Assembly: GCA_964550025.1 (NCBI GenBank)
Contig: CAZJYI010000214.1
Coordinates: forward strand, 1-16,118
From: CAZJYI01 sp964550025
GTDB taxonomy: Bacteria; Verrucomicrobiota; Kiritimatiellia; UBA8416; CAYOBW01
DNA length: 16,118 nucleotides
Direction of reading: 5' to 3'
The stretch's first letter is position 1; the number at the start of each line of letters is the position of its first letter. Below are positions 8,043 through 15,643 of the stretch, one piece after another. Below the pieces are notes generated by a model. It saw only the letters and a program-made list of their open reading frames with translations, searched no databases and was not told where the DNA came from. The translations under genes and the position numbers were made by a program.

Positions 8043-9623
8043 CTACGGCGCCGTCGCGTCGTAACAGCGGATGTGTCCATCTATGCAACGCAGATAAAGG
8101 CGCCCGTCGACAATGGGCTGGTTGATGACCGTGCCGCCGTAGCCACCCGCCGTTTCGAACGGGGCTTTGTACTGCGTGACTACTTTGTTGGTCTTCAGGT
8201 CGACGATGGTCCGGATCGTGGTGGATTGATGATGCGAATCGTTTTCGACATAGAGCAGGTCACCGATGACAGTCGCCATCGAGTCCGGGGCCAGACTCGT
8301 ATGCTCCACGCCCGGCAGTAGTCGCAGCGGTTCGTCGACTTTCCCTGTTTCCGCATCAAAGAAGCGTAAGGCGGCACGCCCTTGCTTCTTTCCATCCTTG
8401 TGGGATAACGGGCCGGCCCAGCTGCCGACGATAAAGCGGCCCGAATGAAACAGGCGGACGCTCGCGGCGGCATGCGTGAGTTGCTGCTCTTCGGTGTTTA
8501 CCCAGAACTGTTCTGCTCCGGTATCGCTCATGCGGTAACAGCCGAGCTGGGCGACGGGCTGCCCACCGCCCGTGTTCGTTTCGTTGATGAGCAGGAGGTC
8601 TCCCGCAACGATGGGCTGGAAGGTTCCGCCTTTGCCGGTCAGCTCCCAGAGCTTCTTGCCGCTGCAGGCCTCAAGGCAGACGATGGTGCCGCTTCGATTG
8701 ACAGCGATAAAGCACGTTCCCGCGTCACGGCGCCAGATGGCGACTACTTCGCGTGAGACGATACTGTTTTTGGCTTGCCACAATTCCTTACCCGTTTCGC
8801 CATCGACGGCAATGAGGGTGCTGGAGTTGAGCGAATACAGTACGACACCGTCGGCGTAACGCAGAGGCGGGGCATACAAGGCCGTGGCTGTTGTTCTTGT
8901 TGTGGGTTGACCTCGGCTGTTGAGCTTCTTGATGACGGTGGACCCGGACTCCAACATGATCTGCAAGTCTTCGGCATAGCCGGCCGGCTGCTCGGTCTGC
9001 CACAACACCTGGCCGGTCTTTGCATCGTGGGCACGAAGGATAAAGTCGTACCCGAGCACAAAGACCTTGCCGTCGCCCGCGGCAGGCGTGTTGTTCGATC
9101 CCCGTGGCTTGGCGTAATCACCAGAAGACTGAACGCCGCGAAACGCCTGCGTCCAAGCGGTTCTTCCGCTCTTCAAGTCGATGGCCACCAGAACTGTTTC
9201 GGCCTCGATCGAAAAATTGCGGCGCAGGTGCTCGATCGAAAAACCTTCACGGTCGCGCCACTTCTTTTCGATCTCCTCGACGACTGCTTTGTTGTGGATA
9301 TTGCCAACTGGACGAAGATAAAGCTGGTAAAGCAGTCCATCGGCAATGACGGGGCTTGCCGCGCCGCCCCAGGGGTTGATTCCTTTGGGGTCAGCGTTTC
9401 TGAAACCATAGCGCGGTGCTTGACCGCGACCGGGGCCGATCTCCGCGGTCTCACTGGTCCACACCAACTTGGCTCTCGACCAATCTGTGAGATAGGTGTG
9501 GCTTCCGGCCGAGGCCACCCACTTGCCGTCGGGACCTCCGTATTGCGGCCAATCGGCGGCCGTCGCCGTCAGCGAGAACATACTTGTGACGAGTATGAAG
9601 ATGGATGCGTATAGACATTTCAT
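8043..9623 (-). CDS. Secreted PQQ-like beta-propeller protein (small partner)
   Basis: A 526-residue exported protein built of PQQ-like (quinoprotein alcohol dehydrogenase-like) propeller blades. A signal peptide (about 1-22) is followed by DWPQYGGPDG, an N-terminal motif common in PVC-group propeller proteins. Blade signatures with the D-x-x-T/S-G-x-x-x-W pattern occur at AIDLKSGRTAW (147-157), AHDAKTGQVLW (198-208), AVDGETGKELW (272-282) and CLEACSGKKLW. The last blades are degenerate and the protein ends IRCYDATAP. I see no haem CxxCH motif and no extra enzyme domain, so this is more likely a scaffold, binding or assembly protein (BamB-like fold) than a true PQQ dehydrogenase. The start is well supported: AAGGA lies six bases upstream, inside the last codons of the preceding gene. 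Only two bases separate it from that gene's TAA, so the two should be co-translated. Confidence 0.93.
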   Translation of the reverse strand: MKCLYASIFILVTSMFSLTATAADWPQYGGPDGKWVASAGSHTYLTDWSRAKLVWTSETAEIGPGRGQAPRYGFRNADPKGINPWGGAASPVIADGLLYQLYLRPVGNIHNKAVVEEIEKKWRDREGFSIEHLRRNFSIEAETVLVAIDLKSGRTAWTQAFRGVQSSGDYAKPRGSNNTPAAGDGKVFVLGYDFILRAHDAKTGQVLWQTEQPAGYAEDLQIMLESGSTVIKKLNSRGQPTTRTTATALYAPPLRYADGVVLYSLNSSTLIAVDGETGKELWQAKNSIVSREVVAIWRRDAGTCFIAVNRSGTIVCLEACSGKKLWELTGKGGTFQPIVAGDLLLINETNTGGGQPVAQLGCYRMSDTGAEQFWVNTEEQQLTHAAASVRLFHSGRFIVGSWAGPLSHKDGKKQGRAALRFFDAETGKVDEPLRLLPGVEHTSLAPDSMATVIGDLLYVENDSHHQSTTIRTIVDLKTNKVVTQYKAPFETAGGYGGTVINQPIVDGRLYLRCIDGHIRCYDATAP

Positions 9624-9625
9624 GC

Positions 9626-12613
9626 TTATTCCTTTTCCAGTCTTCCTGAAATCGTTCCTGTTTTTCTCCAGGCTACGCCAAGGGTACCTGTGAATTTACC
9701 CTTGTTCTCAAGCTTTGTTTCCCCGGTTTTTTCATCTTTTTTATCAACCCCGGTCGCCTCGAAGCTGTACTGGTAGGCCACCGCGCCGCCTTCACCAACG
9801 CTGCGGAATTCGGCCCTGGCTGACTTGAAATCAAAGTCACCATATTTGTCATCATGGATGATCACCGTTACCTTACCCTTGATCGTGTTGCCCTTGACGG
9901 TCAGCTCTTCGACATCGACCTCATGGCTCATCCGGCACATCCTGCCGGCAGCCATGCCGATGCCTGTGACCTTGTCGCTCTTATCGACGGCAACAATGAT
10001 GCCGACCCCGGCATGGGGCTTGCCACCATCGGCCAGCGCCCCAACGCTCATGCCGCCGTTGCTCAGGTAAACATAGAGGTCGCGGCTGCCGTCAGCGTTG
10101 CTGAGAATCGGGCCGACCACTTCGCCTTCGGCTTTGACCGGCTTCTCCAGTGGCTTCACCGTGCGGGTGTAGGTGCCGGCAAACGCATCACCGTCGCGCT
10201 TCAGATCGAACGCAAACCTCTCATACTGGTAGCCGAGCCGCACCCTGGCTTTGCCCTTCAGACTGTCGTCAGTCAGCGTCATGTCGTGCGGAATCACCGT
10301 GCGATACCACGAAACCTGTGACCAGTCCTGCGGTCCCCAGTCGATCACCCGGCGGATGCCCTTGGAGGTAATGTCGGGCGCCTTGCCGCCCAGGCTGATG
10401 AGTTTGTCGCCGCGCTTCCGGATGCGGATCTTCACATCGAATTCGTTTGGGCCGGCAACGGCAGCTTTCTCAGCCACCAGGTTGATGACCTCGGTCTTCG
10501 CGGCGTCCTCATGCATGCGCAGGTCATAGCAGACCAGCTTGTCGGGCATGCGAAAGATGAGACGGCCATCGGCGATCAGCGGCTTGGTGGGTGAGCGGTA
10601 CCCACCTGAAACCGAATTGCCCAGACGGCCGGGGAATAGGTCCAGCTTCCCATCAGCGGTATCGTACATCATGATCCCTTCGCTGAGGATTCGGTCATTC
10701 GAACCGATTATCCAGGACCAGTTGTGGCTGACATGGCTCAACGAATAGACGTTGGGCTTCTTCTGCAGCAGCTTGCCAGTCTTGATGTCGTTAGCCGTGA
10801 ATCTCGTAGAGCGGGAATCACTGTGGAAAACACCATTCTTGGCGATGTACATGTTGCGGCAGGCCTGGGGATTCACCTCTTCGTTGACCCACAGACGTTT
10901 GGCGCCCTTGGTGGAGATCTTCACGCCGGCAACACGATGGGCGCTCGTAGCATGTTTCGCCTTGGGGTCGCCTTTCTTGAAATTGCCGATCGCCATATCG
11001 TCAAAGACGAGGATGTGATTGTGGTTGTAGGCCAGGGCATCGGATTCCCAGAGCACCTTTCCGTCCACCGGGTCAACCATCGCAAAAACCGGAGCAGGCT
11101 TTTCGCCTTTCGACTTCGGGTCCGGGGCCGGGCGTCCCAGCACCATGTATTCCCGGCCCTGTTCGCGATACAGACCCGGAATGCCGTATCCTGTCGCGCC
11201 GAAACCGTCCACGGTCCATTTCACGCTGCCGTCTTTCGGATCCAGCCCGACCGTGCTGGGGTAGCCATCTCCGGGTTTCGAGACCACGATCAGCGTGCCG
11301 CCGACCTGTGTCACCGAAGCGTCCGAACTGCCGCTTCCGATGCCCGGCCCTGCCAGCCAGATCTTCTCACCGGTATTCGCATCCAAACAGAGGACACCAC
11401 CGTTAACACGCGTGTACACCTTCCCGTCGTAGTAACAGGGGGTGCTGGCCTTGCCGCTTTTGCCGCCGATGAATCCCACAGTGCCCGGCTTGCCGTGGTA
11501 CTGCCAGAGCAGGGCGCCGGTCCGTGCATCAAAGGCAAAGACGCTTTCACGATGTTTCTTGAGCGTATTGGCCATGAGCCCCGCCTTGGCGCCCAGTCGG
11601 TAGTAGGGATTTCTCGCCAGGTCCGGATGCCTGTTGAGCGCTTCGAAATCGGGCGAGGGGGCATAGACGAACACCTTGTTGTCGGCCATGATGGGCGCGC
11701 CATAGCCCGCTTCCCAGAGGGTCGCCCAGTTGATCGGGTACATGCAGAAATTGCCACGCATCAAGCCACCGCCGCGACCGGCGCCCAGCGGCAGGTCCGC
11801 CACCCACAGGAGGCGCGCATCGTGCAGCGTCTTGACCAGCGGTGTGTCACTGTCGATCGCCGCGCCGGTAAGGTTGGGACCGTGAGCCATGGGCCAGTCC
11901 TTGCCCTTCGCGTAGTTGGAGCCGGACCTGGCCTTCCAGTGATCATCCACCCACTTGCCGGTGATCTCGACCGTGGTTCTTGCGCTGTCCTTGCCGTAAT
12001 CGTAGTCCCCGTTCCGGTACTGCCAGTACACGGCTTTGCCGGTCACAGCGCCCTTCTTCTCTTTGGCGTCGATCGTCATCCGATAGACCAGGCTGCCCTT
12101 GCCGCGACTGGGACCGTTCACGGCATCCACATGATTGATTCTGATCTCCATCATGCCGGAGAGCTTGTCACCTTTTAGGGTCAATGGCGGCACCTTGCTG
12201 GTGTGCTTGATGTCGACCTCGCCTTTGTTGTAGAGGTCCTTGTACTTGAGGAAATCTTTGTCTTTGTAGGAGTAGTACCCCCGCGCCTTTTCGGGCACGT
12301 CGATCTCCTTGCCGTCTTTGGCCCAGACGAATGCGAACGGTGGTGAGGGGGCTACGTCGATACGATGCACCATGTTGTCGCGTTCCGGCACTTCGGCATA
12401 GCCCAGATGGAAGACATCGTTGCGCTGGTAGAGCGTCACGACCACGTCGTAGTGTCCCTGGACCAGCTTGGGAATCTCGAGGCGCAGCACCTTCGAGGGC
12501 TTCACGTCGTTGAACGTGCCGCTCCCCCCGATCGGCTCCGCTCCGACGGCGGTGAATCCGGTCGCTGCGAGCAACGCGGCACAGGTGAGAGTGAACAGGT
12601 GTGTGGATCGCAT
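9626..12613 (-). CDS. Secreted PQQ-like beta-propeller protein with flanking beta domains (large partner)
   Basis: A 995-residue exported protein. I place the start at 12613 rather than 12646, because MRSTHLFTLTCAALLAATGF is a textbook signal peptide and the longer form would put 11 polar residues before it. Residues about 30-230 form a beta-rich N-terminal region. About 230-695 is a PQQ-like propeller with blade motifs AFDARTGALLW, CLDANTGEKIW, GLDPKDGSVKW and MVDPVDGKVLW. About 785-990 is a second beta-rich region with repeated x-x-G-T/K-x strands (GDAFAGTYTRTV, KGKFTGTLGVAWR). There is no CxxCH. The role is unknown; the fold suggests binding or scaffolding outside the cytoplasm. It starts five bases after the stop of the beta-helix gene with only a weak ribosome site, so translational coupling is likely. 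It ends two bases before the smaller propeller gene. Its C-terminal region resembles the N-terminal region of the giant protein. Confidence 0.93.
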   Translation of the reverse strand: MRSTHLFTLTCAALLAATGFTAVGAEPIGGSGTFNDVKPSKVLRLEIPKLVQGHYDVVVTLYQRNDVFHLGYAEVPERDNMVHRIDVAPSPPFAFVWAKDGKEIDVPEKARGYYSYKDKDFLKYKDLYNKGEVDIKHTSKVPPLTLKGDKLSGMMEIRINHVDAVNGPSRGKGSLVYRMTIDAKEKKGAVTGKAVYWQYRNGDYDYGKDSARTTVEITGKWVDDHWKARSGSNYAKGKDWPMAHGPNLTGAAIDSDTPLVKTLHDARLLWVADLPLGAGRGGGLMRGNFCMYPINWATLWEAGYGAPIMADNKVFVYAPSPDFEALNRHPDLARNPYYRLGAKAGLMANTLKKHRESVFAFDARTGALLWQYHGKPGTVGFIGGKSGKASTPCYYDGKVYTRVNGGVLCLDANTGEKIWLAGPGIGSGSSDASVTQVGGTLIVVSKPGDGYPSTVGLDPKDGSVKWTVDGFGATGYGIPGLYREQGREYMVLGRPAPDPKSKGEKPAPVFAMVDPVDGKVLWESDALAYNHNHILVFDDMAIGNFKKGDPKAKHATSAHRVAGVKISTKGAKRLWVNEEVNPQACRNMYIAKNGVFHSDSRSTRFTANDIKTGKLLQKKPNVYSLSHVSHNWSWIIGSNDRILSEGIMMYDTADGKLDLFPGRLGNSVSGGYRSPTKPLIADGRLIFRMPDKLVCYDLRMHEDAAKTEVINLVAEKAAVAGPNEFDVKIRIRKRGDKLISLGGKAPDITSKGIRRVIDWGPQDWSQVSWYRTVIPHDMTLTDDSLKGKARVRLGYQYERFAFDLKRDGDAFAGTYTRTVKPLEKPVKAEGEVVGPILSNADGSRDLYVYLSNGGMSVGALADGGKPHAGVGIIVAVDKSDKVTGIGMAAGRMCRMSHEVDVEELTVKGNTIKGKVTVIIHDDKYGDFDFKSARAEFRSVGEGGAVAYQYSFEATGVDKKDEKTGETKLENKGKFTGTLGVAWRKTGTISGRLEKE

Positions 12614-12618
12614 GGCAC

Positions 12619-13611
12619 TCACTCGAAAACCACGTCCCGAGTCCATTCGTTGATCTCCTCTACGATGGTGTTCTTGAAAACAACGTTCTTGATGGGCTTT
12701 CCGTTATACCCATAATGCAGGACGTCGATGCCCCGCCCGGCACTGACAATGACATTGCTCTCGAACAGCACGCCGTCCATGATGTCCCGCGCATACCACC
12801 CCGCCCGAAGCCCCGTGCAGGTGGTGAACCCGGCGACATTGTTCCGAAAGGTCACGTCCCTGGTCGGCGCATTCGCCACCCGGGTGGTGGCAACGTACGC
12901 ATCATCGCCGCAGTAAGCATAGCAGTCCTCTGCCAGCGCCTTTCTGCAGCTGGTGAAGTGAACACCGTCGCTCCAGTACCAGTCCACATACTTGATCACT
13001 TTGGCATTGGCGACACGGGTGTTGTCGCAGTCGAAGAAGGTGATCGCCCACTCTGTTGACTCAAGGACCAGCAGGTCTTGCACGACGATGTTCCGCGAGC
13101 CCTGCCCTTTCAACGCCATGAGCGACATCTTGACATTCTCGATCTCGCCATGCTTGTAGGGCATCGGTTCGGGGGCGCCGGCCGAGAGCGCCAGGCTGAT
13201 CCCGTTGGCGGTGACGTGGAAGTAGTGGCGCCCGGATGCGTTGAACGAGAGGGAATTGCCGTCGACCTCAGGAGAGATCCCGTAGCTGATCGGCGCGAGC
13301 TCGTGTGTTCGAATGGCCTGCCGAGTCGAAACACGGATGTCCGAACGCTCCGGCACATTGAACCAGGCGAAGTCAACCCTGTTGGCATCCTGGCGCGGGT
13401 CGAATCGATAGGCAGGTACGTCCTCGCCATTGACGGAGACGCTGTAGTCCTCGCTCACGGCCAAGACAGAGGAGTAGTCCCCGAACTGGCAGGAGGATTC
13501 GCCTTCCGCCATGGCGCTTTCTCCCAGCATCGGGGGGCAGACAAGAACGGCGATGGACGCCAACCACTGAGCACCCCAAGTCACAAGTCCGTTGACATTC
13601 GATCGTGCCAT
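12619..13611 (-). CDS. Shortened right-handed beta-helix glycosidase-like protein (GH28/GH49-like)
   Basis: A 330-residue reading frame starting at MARSNVNGLV with a possible signal peptide (cleavage near SAMA, residue 35). Residues 45-140 resemble the N-terminal beta-sandwich that precedes beta-helix glycosidases of this type (SVSVNG, YRFDPRQD, FNVPERSDIRV, SFNASGRHYF). Residues about 170-325 are helix coils with WSDGVHF and GDDAYV, matching the Asp-containing N-x-DG and GDD positions of GH28/GH49-type enzymes. The usual opening of the helix (a D-x-G stretch and GGGTVYxPxGxY region) is missing between about 137 and 165. The protein stops at RDVVFE, earlier than expected. I infer an internal in-frame deletion and a lost C terminus, so it is probably inactive. 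The ATG has no good ribosome site. The frame is open upstream to 14091 through the reductase remnant, so a 490-residue fusion could be translated instead. Confidence 0.6.
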   Translation of the reverse strand: MARSNVNGLVTWGAQWLASIAVLVCPPMLGESAMAEGESSCQFGDYSSVLAVSEDYSVSVNGEDVPAYRFDPRQDANRVDFAWFNVPERSDIRVSTRQAIRTHELAPISYGISPEVDGNSLSFNASGRHYFHVTANGISLALSAGAPEPMPYKHGEIENVKMSLMALKGQGSRNIVVQDLLVLESTEWAITFFDCDNTRVANAKVIKYVDWYWSDGVHFTSCRKALAEDCYAYCGDDAYVATTRVANAPTRDVTFRNNVAGFTTCTGLRAGWYARDIMDGVLFESNVIVSAGRGIDVLHYGYNGKPIKNVVFKNTIVEEINEWTRDVVFE

Positions 13612-13621
13612 CTCGGATGCG

Positions 13622-13672
13622 CGGGGACGCCGGCAAAGGGCGTGCCCCTCAGCTGCGGGGGTGCGCCCCCGG
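13622..13672. other. Two adjacent GC-rich hairpins at a decay junction
   Basis: Hairpin 1 pairs GGGGACGCC (13623-13631) with GGCGTGCCCC (13639-13648), with one bulged G and the loop GGCAAAG. Hairpin 2 pairs GGGGG (13657-13661) with CCCCC (13666-13670), with a TGCG loop. They lie where the reductase homology ends and the beta-helix gene begins. No T-tract follows on either strand, so they are not classic terminators. They could be a remnant of a mobile or REP-like repeat, but I see no second copy in the window. Confidence 0.5.
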
Positions 13673-13679
13673 CGGGGCC

Positions 13680-14076
13680 GGTCGTTCTGGCCCAACTCGG
13701 GGCTCGAGCGTTCCTTGAATCGGCGCCCTTCGTTGTCGATCGCCCGCCACTCGTCAATCTGACCGATCGAGATGGCCTCCCACCCGTCATCCTCAATGAA
13801 TCTGCCTAGATTGATTATCGTCATGGGCATATAGTGAAGGTGGTCCCTCCATAGCCCATCGCCGAGTAGTTGCTGAAGAAGGTCCCCTCTTCTATCCCGC
13901 GCAGACAGCCACGCATCGTGCGGAACCCACAGACAACAACCGATCGACATTCGGGCATGATCCGAAGAGGGTCCTGCTGGATCGGGGCCCCCTCCCAGCG
14001 TTCGATATTTCCGATTCCCTACCATGTCAGCACCAAATCCACGTGCCGCCTTCTTCACATCTCCTGCCGTAATCAT
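13680..14076 (-). pseudogene. N-terminal remnant of a QueG-like (epoxyqueuosine reductase-related) iron-sulfur protein
   Basis: The frame starting at 14076 (GGAG nine bases upstream) reads MITAGDVKKAARGFGADMVG, typical of the COG1600/QueG-like reductase family. At about 14015 the homology moves to the next frame, which stays open for 61 codons to about 13832 (IGNIERWEGAPIQQDP, then RIMPECRS, LRGIEEGTFF, NYSAMGYGG). It returns to the first frame at YMPMTIINLGRFIEDDGWEA and EWRAIDNEG (from 13833). A third shift near 13705 gives a short GPERPAP-like match, after which family resemblance stops. The first shift fits one extra A in GGGAATCGG. The cysteine-rich 4Fe-4S half is absent. Family assignment is from memory of family motifs. 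The frameshift pair is seen directly. Confidence 0.65.
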
Positions 14077-14141
14077 TGTCCTATGCTCCATTTCTTCGTC
14101 GCACTGAGCGCTATACCCTGCGCGATGAGAAACGTGCGCCG

Positions 14142-15521
14142 CTACCGAAAGATGAAGAGGGTTCCGCCCGGTAGTACCTCGGCCAGGGTCAGCTCCGGGC
14201 CCGTAACCGTAGCATGCTCCTTGGACGCGATGCCATGGACGTAGGTATTGCCGGCGTCGGGTTCGTCGGTGTCCCGGGTAATGACCAGGGTTACCAGATC
14301 GTCGGTATCGGCGGCAATGAAACTGGTGAGGTCCGGGTCGGAGAACGATACGGAGCTGGCCCGTCCCGTGAAGTTGAAGGTGCCGAGTTTGGTGGCCCCG
14401 GATAGCAGCAGGTGACCGGGAGAAGCGGCGGTGTCGTTCTGCGGGGCGTTGTTCCAGGTGATCGTCCCTTCACCCCAGTTCTCACCGGCATCGCCATCGT
14501 TGAGCCCCCACACCCCAAAGGTCCAGTCAATGGTGGTTCCGCCGACGCCGAGACTCGTATCCACGAAGTTGAGCGCCAGGCTGGCGTCGCTGATGTCGGT
14601 GTGATCGAACGCAAGTGAGGTGAGATCAAACCGAATGTAGACTTTCCGGTTGTTGCCATCGTGTCCGTCTTGGCGCTTGATCTGCATGGTGGTGGCGCTG
14701 CCGAAGTTATTGTTACCATTCGATCCGCCGTTCCGGACGTGGGCGTCCGCATCGGCCGGAACCGGCCCCGTGAGTGCCTCGTCAGTCGTCACATCGACCT
14801 TGGTGACGGATGCCTGATCGTTGTTGAAGTCATCGCGGGCGACGAGGTAGACGTCGTAAGCCGTGCTCGCGGACAAGCCGCCCACAACGGCATTGCTTTC
14901 CGTGTTGGCGGTGAGCGTGATGGTCCCGCTCTTCAGCGCGGCTGAACCACCGCTATCCTGGCCCGCCTTGACCTGCGCCACACTTGGATCGCCATCGTTG
15001 TCGGCCACCACCACGTAGTATGCAGCACCGTCCTCATCCACCAACTGCAAATTCGCCGTATCGCTGCCGCCGATTTCGAAGAAGAACATTACATCCGTTT
15101 CGGAGATCACCCGGCCGAACTGGAAGATGGGGTCGGCGTTTCTTGCGCCGTTGGCCTGCGCGGCACCGAGTTCCAGGCCGCTCATGGCCACGTTGCCATC
15201 GGTATGAAACGTCTCATCGGTTGCAACGAACACCAGGTTGGCGGGAGCCTCGGCCGCCGCACCGCTAACCGTTGCGCCCACCAGTCCGGTATAGGTGGTC
15301 GATCCAACGGTGACGGAGGTTAGCTCAAGATAATCGCGATTGGGATTGTGGTCCGGCGAGGCGGGGCTCGTGGTAATCGAGTCGATGCCGGCTGGCGCAG
15401 CCAACGCTGAGCCCGTCATCACGGCGACGAGGCAACAGAGCAAGAGCGTGCAAGAATTGCGGCGGACAAGTGAAGTTCCCGAGAACCTTTCGGCTCGGTG
15501 TGTATGTGGTTTACGGTTCAT
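14142..15521 (-). CDS. Secreted protein with C-terminal CBM96/DNRLRE domain
   Basis: A 459-residue exported protein. I chose 15521 as the start because a perfect AGGAGG lies nine bases upstream. A TTG at 15542 would add seven residues and overlap that ribosome site. The signal peptide has a long basic n-region (two Arg at 20-21), core CTLLLCCLVAVMTGSALA and cleavage near residue 41. Residues 60-150 are beta-rich with no family I can name. About 155-247 looks like a fibronectin type III domain (SGTITLT, GLSASTAYDVYLVARD). About 255-448 is a CBM96/DNRLRE domain: DAHVRNGG, YIRFDLTSL, VWGLNDGDAGENWGEGTITW and HGIASKEHA. Such domains are associated with surface polysaccharide binding. It ends LPGGTLFIFR with no clear anchor; a degenerate PEP-CTERM tail is possible but unsupported. 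It lies 65 bases upstream of the reductase remnant. Confidence 0.9.
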   Translation of the reverse strand: MNRKPHTHRAERFSGTSLVRRNSCTLLLCCLVAVMTGSALAAPAGIDSITTSPASPDHNPNRDYLELTSVTVGSTTYTGLVGATVSGAAAEAPANLVFVATDETFHTDGNVAMSGLELGAAQANGARNADPIFQFGRVISETDVMFFFEIGGSDTANLQLVDEDGAAYYVVVADNDGDPSVAQVKAGQDSGGSAALKSGTITLTANTESNAVVGGLSASTAYDVYLVARDDFNNDQASVTKVDVTTDEALTGPVPADADAHVRNGGSNGNNNFGSATTMQIKRQDGHDGNNRKVYIRFDLTSLAFDHTDISDASLALNFVDTSLGVGGTTIDWTFGVWGLNDGDAGENWGEGTITWNNAPQNDTAASPGHLLLSGATKLGTFNFTGRASSVSFSDPDLTSFIAADTDDLVTLVITRDTDEPDAGNTYVHGIASKEHATVTGPELTLAEVLPGGTLFIFR

Positions 15522-15530
15522 GGACGCGGA

Positions 15531-15536
15531 CCTCCT
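15531..15536 (-). promoter_or_regulatory. Ribosome binding site that decides the CBM96 gene start
   Basis: AGGAGG on the minus strand (CCTCCT on the plus strand), nine bases before the ATG at 15521. It lies inside the longer TTG-initiated reading frame, which argues against that longer start. Confidence 0.8.
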
Positions 15537-15565
15537 ATTCAATCGTTTTCGCTATGGTCTCGTAG

Positions 15566-15631
15566 TTACGTGGCCCCATCTCGTACGCCACGCCAGTTCA
15601 CCGGGGAACAACTCGCTGTATCCTTTCTCAT
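15566..15631 (-). CDS. Possible 21-codon leader peptide or small protein
   Basis: A short frame beginning MRKDTASCSPVNW and ending RGVRDGAT, with TAA at 15566-15568. A perfect AGGAGG (15638-15643) sits six bases upstream of its ATG, an ideal spacing. It ends 44 bases before the CBM96 gene start, in the same orientation, so it could be a leader peptide for that gene. The peptide has no run of one amino acid, as an amino-acid attenuator would have, and no hydrophobic segment. It may equally be the 5' stub of a lost gene. No family is recognised. Confidence 0.35.
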   Translation of the reverse strand: MRKDTASCSPVNWRGVRDGAT

Positions 15632-15637
15632 GCCGTG

Positions 15638-15643
15638 CCTCCT
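15638..15643 (-). promoter_or_regulatory. Strong ribosome binding site of the 21-codon ORF
   Basis: A perfect AGGAGG six bases upstream of the ATG at 15631. It is the main reason for taking the micro-ORF seriously. Confidence 0.5.

Noticed and set aside
8775..9614. A 279-codon plus-strand open frame opposite the small propeller gene
   Set aside because: Antisense shadow of a gene with clear propeller motifs.
10724..12178. A 484-codon plus-strand open frame antisense to the large propeller gene
   Set aside because: It lies wholly inside a convincing gene on the other strand, has no domain or signal peptide, and its length is expected from GC-rich third positions opposite a real gene.
8043..12613. 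Annotation of the two propellers as PQQ-dependent alcohol dehydrogenases
   Set aside because: They have the repeat fold, but no haem motif and no recognisable cofactor or active-site signature. The fold alone does not imply the enzyme.
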